Source: Amyloporia xantha
Lineage: Eukaryota > Basidiomycota > Agaricomycetes > Polyporales > Adustoporiaceae
Direction: 5' to 3'
DNA length: 64,000 nucleotides
NCBI GenBank assembly: GCA_036971615.1
Contig: JAYKKR010000001.1
Location: 806,001 to 870,000, forward strand
The first letter of the stretch is position 1. Each line of letters opens with the position of its first letter. Both the position numbers and the translations under genes were made by a program. Below the pieces are notes generated by a model. It saw only the letters and a program-made list of their open reading frames with translations, had not been told where the DNA came from and searched no databases. Positions 54,875 to 64,000 of the stretch are shown here, in pieces.

Positions 54875-57800
54875 CTACCAATTCCTACGCAACTGTCGCT
54901 TAATATTTTCGTATGCTGCTTTAGTTTCTGTCCGGCTGGGCTCGAGTTCCTTAAGATAATCATCCACCGCTTGGTCCACTCGGTAAACAGGAAATTCTTC
55001 CCTCGAAGCAGCAGCTTGCGGTCGCTTCGCATCCTCTAGCCAATCTGTCAATAGGACCGCAATATCGGAAGAGATCGCTTGTACGTTGGCTTGTTCGTTG
55101 AATGGAGGTATCTATGGATGGGTTAGATTGACCTAGCCCAATGTCTATGTTGACATTACGCTCACCTGGGACTCGTACATCTCATAAAAGATGTCCCAGA
55201 TATCAGGATATGGCACCCCGCATTGTATCAGTATCCGAGGAGCCCATCCATATGGAAGGGAACCCTTGTGGGCAAGGCTAAATCGGACAAGCAATGATGC
55301 GACGTGCCCTAATGAGAGAATAATTGAATCAACAGCAGGCTTCATGTGTGGTACTGTGGATACTGACGAAGCGGGAAAGCACTTTCGGATGGATAGAAGC
55401 GTTGCCCCAGTGGTATGACGCGTGATACAATTCGGTCGGCCGCCACTTCTGGATCAGCACCGTCGATGACTAGAAGGTGAGGGATAGTTCAACGTCTATA
55501 GCGTTCCAATTCGTTGTTCAATGGCTTACCTTCCTGAAATATTGTATTCCAAATTGGACGGACGAGGTTCTCATCTCGGTATTCAGATACATGTATAATA
55601 AGCAGTTTGATGACGGGCAGGTCGAATGGGTCGGCGTATTCTTGGTATAGCTGCGGTCAATGTGAGACAAATGTTGTGGCGTGACCGTCAGGGTATGTAA
55701 GACAGATCGTACCTCCGTGACTGTCATCAATCCTTTTGAGAGGAGTTTCACCTTCTCACCAATCTCACCCGGATCATTCATGTGAGGTGACAGTATGTTG
55801 AACAGTTCCAGCTGAACCTGGGCGACTTCCAGTTTCTCTTCCAAATCTGTCAGGAAGGCAATGGCAGTCTCGTGTCTACTGCCGACAGAGACGGGATGTG
55901 ACTTTGCATTTCCCACTGCTAATGTAAGATACTCCAGGCGAGCATCAAGCGGAAGGTCGAATCTGTGGTACGACCGGTAAGACTGTCGGCGACAGGGATA
56001 AATCTTAATTCTACTCACTCCGTAGATTCTGCTAGGGCAGCGAGGACTTCAGCAGCTCGTAGTGATTGGCCGTCTTTCACGTAGAATTGCCACAGTAGCT
56101 GGAACTTTTGTACAGTTATAGGATCTCGCTTCAGATGTGCTTCGAGATATGCAGGTCGCATCTGCCACACATATGTCAACAGATACCCAAAGCAAAATCC
56201 ATTCCACGAACCTCTAGCAGCTCATCAGCCATGCCTCTTGCTATCAACCAATCATACAAGGTGGAATGGAACATCTCATCCTCGCACTCGAATGCCAGCT
56301 CGTAAGCATGACCCCGCACTCGTTCCGGGTCGTCACCGGCAGAGTTTGGATCCGTGGACTGTTTGGCAGCATTACTTCGCTCTTCAAAAACAGACAGCGA
56401 ATCAAGGACCAGATCATAACAATGTGAGCGCCGTTGCCAATATTTGGCTCGCTGGTCATTCGCAGGGCATCCTGCGAGCCAGTGTTCCTGGCCTTGACCA
56501 TCGACGTCGTACACTTGAGCACAATGCAAGGGCAATTGCACCGCTCCTATAAGGAGTTGAGACAGATCCAGTCAGTATCGAATGTTCCTGCGAAAGAGTT
56601 GCTGCGCACTACCCGCTGTTTACAGACCTTTGGCATAGCCCAGCTGCTGGTAGTCTCCGCATATCTCCCGCAGTTTCTCGAAGTCCAAGTTCCGGGAACC
56701 CTTCATGAACAGCCTATTCATATCATTAGCGCAGAGTAACCGAAGTGCCAAAACAACTGACCTTAGAGACTCTCCAAGCCAAGTCTGCCGTTCCGCAGGA
56801 TTCCTGGTTTCAACGGCCTTGCGAATGTTCTCTCGGGCCTATTTACTAATTAAGACAGGGCAACTGAAATGGTAAAACCACATCGATCTCACCTTGTACA
56901 GCATGACATCGTCGGTACTACAGAATGACCCGCACCGCTGCTGCAAAACCTCACTGATAGTATCCACCTGTGATTCAATAATAAGAATACAGTGAGCTTG
57001 GCTTGTGAAGCTCACTCACACTGATCTGTTGGCCTATTTGCTGATTGATAACAACATTGACCAAAGCGCGAGAGGCGCCGACGCCCTTCTGGTCAATGAT
57101 CAGTTCTTCGAACGTCATGGATGTGACCCGTTGTTGTATGTCAGGTTCGCACCTACGACGATGAGTTCAGGATATGAATACACACAGACGAAGTACTTAC
57201 TGCCTGATTAATTCTCCCAGATGGTGGTCGCTGAGCAGCAGTACGAACGAGATTGCTTCAATAGTTCGTGCCAACAGGCTGAGGAGTTCAGACACAGAAT
57301 TTTGTTCCGCCTGTGACAGGGTTGCCGGGCCTCGAATTCATGATCGGGTCCAGTACTAAGGAAGCGACACTCACTTTCCAGGCTTCCTGTTCGCTCACTA
57401 TAGCTGACCGAGCGCCAGAGTGATCACCAGGAGCAGAATGGAAAAGATGGGGATTCGTGTCGAGCAGTTCTTTCAGAGCCGAGAGGTTCTTCTGAACAGT
57501 GATCAGTACATTTTCTGGGACGTTCAGGTCTTGCAATCCAGCAAGCCTACACAATGTCCAAGAGTCAGTATGAATGTGGCAAACAACGGGATTCTATCGA
57601 CGGACGATTACTCACCCAGGCTTCGTCAGTTTCGCCTGCCAGAAGGGTCTCACAAGCCGGGCGAAGTATAGTGCAAGTCCCTCTCGTCGGCCACTGAAGA
57701 TAGCCGTACCGGAACCTTCGCCTTCCAGCATGTTAGCCCTGCAGCACCGTCATCTTTGCAAGAGCTCACTTGTCCCGTATGTTACTCTCTCAGCCCACAT

Positions 57801-60020
57801 CGGTCGCTCGCCGAAGTCATAGAACGCCTGTTTCGCTACCATAGCTATTTCGGGGCTCACCGTGCTGATGTTGCCTATAGAGGAGTGCTCCCCCATGTCT
57901 AGGAACGTATTGCCACTGGCAAGCGCCAAAAGCATCGCACAGGTTTGATCACGGCCAAAGCTGCTGAGCATAAGTTTCCCCTCAAGACATTGAACCAGGG
58001 ACAACCGCACCTATCGCGGAACTCAATCAGTGGCTGGGCATTCCCTTCAACTTGGAACTCCTCGATGACGTCCTTGAGATAGTCCAATGATCTTCTTTTG
58101 GCCAAAAATGTCAATCCGACATTTGTGAGGATCATAAATTGTCGCACGGGCTCAGAGAATTGATAAGCTAGCTCGTTGGTAATAACAGGAGATGGAATAT
58201 TTGACGGAGGGACTGAAGTTCTTGGGACGTCTACAGAGGCCATGCCCCAGGTTCGACCAGGAATAGCCAGTAATGTGGCATATTCAGTCAATGGAGGTCG
58301 ACTCGGACCAGGGACCGTGCCGTATGCCGTATTGGCATATTGGGAAGTCTGCTGTTGTGGAGGAGGCCCGTGGAGTTGCCCGAGCGACCCCATTCGAGTT
58401 AGGTCTGGGGACATACACAGAACGTAATCGGTACCGTCGACGTCACCCGGTTGCGCAGCGACAATTAAGCCAGCATCATAGCAAGAATTCTCTAGTGCGG
58501 ACACGATGTAAGGTCGCGAGGTCGGTTGCTGTGCGGCCTGAGACAGCCCATATCCAGATACAGACTGATGGTATGGGTTGGACTGTTCGTCTGGGTGTAA
58601 GAGATTGGGTGGAGGGAGTCGGACATGTAGCAGATTCAAAGGGCGAGTGGTGCCATGTGTCCCGGACGCGGTTGCGAATCCATACCCGTGACTGAAACCT
58701 GATGAAGGGGAAAAGTACAAACGCGCGCCGTTAGCAGTTATAGCCATGAGTTGAACCCCAGACCGCGACTCGGCTGGATCAATCACATGGAGAGCAATGA
58801 TGTTAAAGTTCTGAGGGGTGAGAGCAGGAGAGCCAGGGGCTTTATCCTGGGCAGCCTTATACAGATTCGAAATGGTGTGGACGTGTTGAACACTCTTCTC
58901 GCCGTTCGGTTTGTAAGTTGAAATGGTGTTCTTGGCGCTTAATGTATAAAAGCAGTTCCTGGATGTGTCCGAGACAATAGAAATGATACGATCTGAAATC
59001 ATGTTACTGCGTGAACTTATGTAGGTAGGTCACCAGCTTACCTTCGGACCTTGGGGCCGCTAATCGCGGGATGAGACTTTGAACGCCTCCAACTGAATGA
59101 TTGATGATCTGAACTCTCTTTCCGAACCATCCCTCCTTCTCCTGATAGTGCAGTTCATACAAGCATCCATCCTGGACGCCACACATGAAAATGCGCCCTT
59201 CCTCCGTCCCAACGACAGAAGTCATCTCAACGTCCGCAGGAACTGTCATGTCAGTGGCGTATAACTTAATTTCTTTGCGTGGTCTATTGTTCGGCCCAGT
59301 AACAGTGTTCGAAGAGACACCGATCAGCAGCACAGAGACCGGGGTGCATATGACGAGTAGCGACGTGATATCGTCAATGAACACGCCAGGTTTGGGCTTG
59401 ACGAGCGCAACATGAGTGATGACATCCGGCTGGTCCACGAATGAGCTCAATTCCTGACTGTGTCAGATTATAAGCAAGGAAGAAGTCTGGAAAATGTGCG
59501 GACTGACCCCTCGACATAATCCCAGAGGAAAAGATTATGGTCAATACTGATCCATACCCGGTCGATTTCGGACATCAGGCCCATATGAGTCGTCACATCG
59601 ACCGCTGTGGCGAACTTAGGACGCAGTCAGTATGCACAAGATAAATTGCGTACTGTTGTAGTACTGGAACAGCCCCTCTGGGATACCGACCAGCCTCCTC
59701 TTCTGGAATGGGACGCGATAGTCGTCTGGAAAGACACTGTACGATGCAGACGACGGCACGCCCGCTGATCTGGTCTCAGCTGAACGAAAAACAGCAGCAA
59801 TTGGGAGAGCGTACGAATAGTAAGCAGATCATTCAAGTCAGGAATAATTTGCGCGTCCTTGTTCAGTTGGTCCTGCAAAACGCGACTCGCGCTTTGCAGC
59901 GCATTCAAGTCTAATGCGACCGCAGGTTTGGGAGTTGGCTGTAAATGTCTGCCTTTGCCGTTAACAGAGCCGTAAAACGCCCCAGAAGACGATGTGGCGA
60001 AATTTTGAGGGGATGCCATG
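54875..60020 (-). CDS. NUP170: Nucleoporin Nup155/Nup170 family
   Basis: This is a scaffold protein of the inner ring of the nuclear pore. The start at 60020 gives MASPQNFATSSSGAFYGSVN; a longer start at 60091 is possible. The first conserved block is ASRVLQDQLNKDAQIIPDLN, then exons with DDYRVPFQKRRLVGIPEGLF, LMSEIDRVWISIDHNLFLWD. The beta-propeller continues with IDDITSLLVICTPVSVLLIG, EEGRIFMCGVQDGCLYELHY and RNCFYTLSAKNTISTYKPNG. The middle (about 58700-58050) ends in LAYQFSEPVRQFMILTNVGL. The alpha-helical part has FGRDQTCAMLLALASGN and, after many exons, FDLPLDARLEYLTLAVGNAK. The last exon reads EEFPVYRVDQAVDDYLKEL and stops at 54875. Total is about 1300 residues. The gene shares a 332-bp divergent promoter with the RNase III gene. 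Confidence 0.9.
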
Positions 60021-60352
60021 GGATGCAGCGTAGGGTGGGCGAGGGTGCTGGGCAGGATGCGCAGGACGTCGCTGAGCCCGGTTAAGAACAATTGGTAGCC
60101 TTAGCCAGGACCAGCGGTCGATCAGAGCGTAAAACAACGCGTCTGTCTAAGCCACGTGCCCACGCGTCGTCGGCGCGTCCACAGGTAGCAGCGTGGCGCA
60201 GAATTAACGAGTGGCAGGCTTGTCCTGGTTCCCCATTGTCAGCCTCGTGCGGTTCCCCACCCCACAAAGCAATTTCTCGTCTTAATACCTCTCCTTGGTC
60301 GCCACTCGTTGCAGCTATTATATTCTGATACCCATCGCATCTATTCCCCACC
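60021..60352. promoter_or_regulatory. Divergent promoter region, nucleoporin and RNase III genes
   Basis: This 332-bp gap separates two genes facing away from each other, so both promoters are likely here. Its 5' part may be translated if the nucleoporin starts at 60091. No further feature is seen. Confidence 0.45.
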
Positions 60353-61657
60353 ATGTACGCCTCCATTCAGAGGTCTATCATCCTCACAATCAATGAAGCA
60401 CAATTCGAAGCTGCTCTTCCTCCTCTTTCTGACAAGTCATGGGCAAATTTACTTGCTCCTCGGCAGTATTCTCATGATGAGAACGAACGCCTCGAATTCC
60501 TCGGAGACGCCCTTATGTACGCCACTATTGGCCGCATTTTATATGCCCAAATCCCTGATGGGTCGCCCAATCTTTATACAGTACGTCATAACGTCATGTA
60601 GTCTGTAGTGTTGAGAATATCCTCGAATCGCTGAACTGTGCAGAATCTTCGCGCTGCTCTCCATTCCAACGCCACATTCTCTCACCTTGCCGAGAAGCTG
60701 GACATTCTCGCAGTCAGCAGCTCCGTACTGAGGGCTCTGACAATCAGGAACTTCGGGGAAGGGGCTGCTGCTCCAATGTTGAAATCAAAGCCAGAGATCA
60801 AAGCCACAGCGGATTTGTTCGAGACGGTCATTGGAGCATACTATCTTGAAAGAGGTTTTGAGGCACTGTGTGACTGGGTGAAAGATATCTATAGGCCATT
60901 GATAACAGCCGCTGAGAAAACATTCCATGAATGGTAGGTATAAACTCCTGGCTCTTCTCAGATGTTCTCACTTTCTTCAATACGCAGTTACGCATCACGC
61001 GGTAAGAATAAGCGGCGGAGACACGCTGACCATTCAGAACATAGTAATACATCGGCCCGTCCCCGCAAGAAGCTAAAGGCATTCAGAACACCCATCAAGC
61101 GGAAAGTATCCCCTCTACGATCCAAAATCAATCGTGGGCAAATCCCAGTGGATGGTACGTGCCGTTATCTTCGACTGGAATGTCAGTTACTTTTGCTAGA
61201 CTATCTCTTCTGAATCCTGTCATCAGCGACCAGCGGAGATGCCTCATCTGCACTCCCTGTGAACAAAGCAGCCAGTTTGATCATTGCGCGCAATTCACTA
61301 ACATGCAAGACGCCAACGCGTAGGACGCCAGTCTCCGCCAGGAGAAGCTCGGGCAGGGCGTACAGAAAGCCTATCGTTATTGATTTAACCCTGGACTCGG
61401 ACACAAGCGACGACGACGAGATCCCTATCGTCGTTGATTACGGTCCTGCTGCAGATCGGCATGTCAAGCCACTGCCGTCTCGCTCTACTAGGTCACCTGC
61501 AAGAACGGATAGAGACCGTAACATGCAATCACATGTCTGCGCAGAAGGCGAGGACGATGATGATTCATCAGAGGACGAGTCAATGCTGGAGCAAATGCTG
61601 AGTATGATGGTTGACTCCAGGTCCGACATGAGTATGGACTCAGATTATAGCCCATAG
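60353..61657 (+). CDS. Single-domain RNase III protein with disordered tail
   Basis: RNase III enzymes cut double-stranded RNA. The start gives MYASIQRSIILTINEAQFEA, followed by the signature HDENERLEFLGDALMYATIG with both the metal-binding Glu and Asp. After an intron near 60582-60642 come NATFSHLAEKLDILAVSSSV and KATADLFETVIGAYYLERGF, the second half with D-x-x-E. So the four acidic positions are in place. No double-stranded RNA-binding domain follows. Instead there is a basic stretch, RGKNKRRRHADHSEHSN, then RPRKKLKAFRTPIKRKVSPL, and a Ser/Asp-rich tail with KPIVIDLTLDSDTSDDDEIP (a likely SUMO-interacting motif, IVIDLTLDSD) up to the stop at 61657. The tail looks nuclear. A mitochondrial ribosomal role is less likely, since there is no presequence. 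Confidence 0.85.
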
Positions 61658-62040
61658 AATACCTTAATTTTACAATGAAACAGGCCGAAAGGAAGTGGCA
61701 TTGAATATGCAGACTGCGAAGCCCGTAGACTACTATGCGTAACTTCATGGAGATTGGAATAACTCTTATTCAGGTTTGGCACTGTATGTTAGCATTATGT
61801 GGGAGATTTGGAGGTGTGCCAATGCACTTGAATACTGCACTGGTAAGGGTATATGAGCGTGCAGACCTGGTGCCCGCGTTCCCCGATCACCCCTTTCGAT
61901 CGTGTGGGGTTACACCCACGTGACTGACGCGAACCAAACGCGAGCAGGTTCATTGTTTCAACTTGCAAGTGGCCTTTTGTTCTGATTCAGTCGTTTACAT
62001 ACCTCTCTCTGCATACTATACCCTCTCTGGACACGTCAAC
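61658..62040. promoter_or_regulatory. Spacer upstream of MAD2
   Basis: About 380 bp between the RNase III stop and the MAD2 start, both on the plus strand. It should hold the MAD2 promoter. No repeat or small gene is recognised. Confidence 0.4.
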
Positions 62041-62907
62041 ATGCCTGTGACAAAACAAGCTCCTACGCGTCAAGCAATCACGCTCAAAGGATCCACAAAT
62101 CTTGTTACGGAGTTCTTCAAATTCGCTGCCAATACGTACGTTTAAGTCATGACTTATGGTCTATAGTCAACGCAGAGACTGAGCAGCGTCGTCTAGGATA
62201 TTGTTTCAGCGAGGAGTATATCCTGCAGATGACTTCCATATGGTCAAGAAATACGGTCAGACAGTGCTTGTCACGCAAGACCTCGCTTTGGAGAATTATC
62301 TTGAGAAGTACGCGTTTCCTATTCCGTTGATGAAGTGAGACACAAACGCTGATGTGCAGGATCATGTCTCTAGGATCCTGAAGCAGGTGAATAGTGAGTC
62401 ACGCCGTTCCTTTGGTTGCGTGCTGAATAACCCAGATTGTGTCCCTCAGAGTGGCTTCTGACCGGCTCGGTTACACAACTCGTGTTGGCGATTATCTCGA
62501 AGGATTCGAGGACAACCATGGAGCGCTGGGTGTTCGACATTAATCTTGTGGAACAGCCCACTGATTCGTCCGAACCGTATGTCGATGTCGGTCATCTGTC
62601 ATTAATGGCAGTCTAATCTTTCCTCGACAGAGCTCCTGCCAAACCCGAGGCGGAGATTCAGGCGGAGATTCGCAACATATTAAAGCAGATCGTATCAACT
62701 GTCACATTCCTGCCTGTCATCGACGAGCCGACAGTGTTCAATATCCTCGCATATACGTCAGAATCGGCAGACATCCCTGCAGACGAGTGGATAGACACAG
62801 ATCCACTCGCTATAGAGGCTAGTAAAAGTCAACAGGTGAAACTGAGAAGCTTCAGCACGGATGTGCACCGCATCGAGGCTATGGTCGCCTATCGATATGA
62901 AGGGTAA
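62041..62907 (+). CDS. MAD2: Spindle checkpoint protein MAD2 (HORMA domain)
   Basis: Mad2 inhibits the anaphase-promoting complex until chromosomes are attached. Five exons: 62041-62135, 62197-62307, 62374-62393, 62450-62576 and 62631-62907, giving 209 residues, the usual Mad2 length. It starts MPVTKQAPTRQAITLKGSTN, then LVTEFFKFAANTILFQRGVY, typical of the HORMA start. Later come DDFHMVKKYGQTVLVTQ, the 20-nt exon joining EKILKQVN to KWLLTGSVTQLVLAII, and TTMERWVFDINLVEQ. The C-terminal safety-belt region has ILKQIVSTVTFLPVIDEPTV, FNILAYTSESADIPADEW and a close RSFSTDVHRIEAMVAYRYEG. All expected segments are present. Confidence 0.93.
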
Positions 62908-64000
62908 AGGATCTGTGACGAGAGGTACATGATGGTATGTGATTGTTGAACTGAGCTATTTCCGTATTGACCTATCTATGGGCTTTCGAATTGCGGAAAA
63001 CGACAGCTGTGAGAGCCGCAACCACTTTGCCATGAGTATTGCGGTGTCAACCTGTGTTAGGCGGCTGTCGGTGAGAATATTGACGTTGATGCAATAATTA
63101 TATGGAAGAGCAGTTACCCAGGTCGGCCTGAGACCATCCAAGGAAAGAGCAGTGGTTGCAGGCTGTCAGGGTAGGACTTGTTTTACCGTCCAGAAGTGGA
63201 TAGACACTTGCATTCTCATGTGGAATACGTCGGATACGAACAAAGTCTCTCGTAGTTACGTAGGATGCGAGCTCGAGTGCCTGAGAGGCTCTTGGCGGCA
63301 AGCACAGATAGTAGTCCGTCTAAATCGTCGCCGGGACCATGTTGGGCCATGTTACTATCATACAACTATCACATCACACCAAATTTCCCGAACACGCATC
63401 GTCATGACAGCCACTGTGTGCACCACAGCGGCCGAAATTCAACCGTAGTTGGATCGAAAAGTGTCTTTCGATCGCTAAAAGGATGTATTTGGTCGAAATC
63501 GAAAAATATACACATTTTCGACCCTTCCACTTCGGTCGTTTTGTAAGTCGTTTTCCGTCTGTTGTCGTGCATGCCGCACAATGTATGAGACACGGGATCA
63601 TCCGAGTAGCACTTGTGATGAGTCATCCAACGCTAGCATTGCCACGTACGTCTGTCTCGTCTCTCTCTCCAACTCTCCCCTGGTGGTTCTCAGCGCGCAG
63701 CGTATGCACTATGCGCAGTCATACGCTATGCATTGACACCCGCACTGGAGAGACACCATACTGTCACTAATTGTCAAGGGCAACATAGGGCCATGCACTT
63801 GCCCTGTTTCCATTCTTCGAGTCCTCTCATACTGACAGGCTGTCCTACCTCACATTACTCACAGTACGCCATCTACACTACCAGACAGTCTACTGATGCC
63901 ATGCCCGCACGCGCACAACCGAAAACCGAACACAGCCGTTATGGAGTGCAGGACAGTGTCTGAGAGGCGGGTCTACAATTGGTGCGTGGACGTCTACATC
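62908..64000. other. Gene-free end region with clustered hairpins
   Basis: About 1.1 kb after MAD2 with only small unrecognised frames. The stretch 63452-63560 contains several inverted repeats with CGAAA/TTTCG arms. The last few hundred bases could be the start of another gene's flank. No exon could be supported. Confidence 0.4.
63452..63523. repeat. Two inverted repeats with YCGAAA arms
   Basis: The first has perfect 8-bp arms, GATCGAAA (63452-63459) and TTTCGATC (63466-63473). The second has GGTCGAAA (63491-63498) and TTTCGACC (63516-63523) around 17 bases. Similar arms are seen in the palindrome at 32580-32605, where the half ACATTTTCGG also recalls CACATTTTCGACC here. Confidence 0.75.

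Overview
The window is nuclear DNA from a filamentous basidiomycete, almost certainly an Agaricomycete. The genes are dense and most are cut by many short introns of about 50-70 nt, with GT...AG ends and CTNAC-like branch sites. The protein families fit: a DUF6533-type membrane protein, a BTB/POZ protein, large F-box proteins, KRE6/SKN1 beta-glucan synthesis proteins, a Delta-9 desaturase fused to cytochrome b5, and a fungal mitochondrial N-acetylglutamate synthase. I see no rRNA, tRNA, CRISPR array or intact transposon. Gene models were spliced by hand from reading frames, splice signals and family motifs, so outer boundaries are more secure than every internal junction.

Layout: 1-441, 3' end of a gene with two SAM-like repeats. 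1177-2553 (-), CutC copper-homeostasis protein. 3428-5434 (+), Delta-9 fatty-acid desaturase. 5831-7584 (-), DUF6533-type membrane protein. 8778-9648 (-), BTB protein. 10345-12745 (+), tandem-bromodomain Rsc4-like protein. 12945-14946 (-), DHHC palmitoyltransferase PFA4. 15156-16357 (+), mitochondrial-type protein of unknown function. 16516-18533 (-), PEHE-like chromatin protein. 18918-20919 (-), NAF1. 21142-22158 (+), mitochondrial EF-Ts. 23081-23694 (-), RNase H-like protein. 23709-25532 (+), F-box protein A. 26008-27633 (+), unrecognised protein. 27832-29739 (-), N-acetylglutamate synthase. 30412-32259 (-), F-box protein B, a paralogue of A. 34796-38395 (+), UBE2O-type E2. 38997-41414 and 41908-44366 (-), tandem KRE6/SKN1 genes. 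44707-46053 (-), SNAPc SNAP43-like subunit. 46249-48257 (+), Ima1-type inner nuclear membrane protein. 49237-50760 (-), mitochondrial carrier. 51349-53191 (-), two-Myb-like-domain protein. 53719-54686 (+), RINGv/MARCH E3 ligase. 54875-60020 (-), Nup155/Nup170 nucleoporin. 60353-61657 (+), RNase III protein. 62041-62907 (+), MAD2.

Most of this is housekeeping: chromatin and transcription (Rsc4, PEHE, SNAPc, Myb-like), nuclear envelope and pore (Ima1, Nup155), ubiquitin (UBE2O, RINGv, F-box), RNA processing (NAF1, RNase III, RNase H), mitochondria (EF-Ts, carrier, N-acetylglutamate synthase), wall and lipid (KRE6 pair, desaturase) and mitosis (MAD2). The neighbours do not form a visible pathway cluster. 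Many lie head to head over 200-900 bp, so shared promoters are likely.

The most striking observation is a set of microexons. To give the conserved family sequence, the desaturase needs a 3-nt exon (one catalytic-box histidine) and a 5-nt exon. The UBE2O gene needs a 7-nt exon just before the catalytic cysteine, and MAD2 needs a 20-nt exon. Each is flanked by introns of normal length, whereas skipping them leaves the 3-nt case with an oversized intron and a broken active-site motif.
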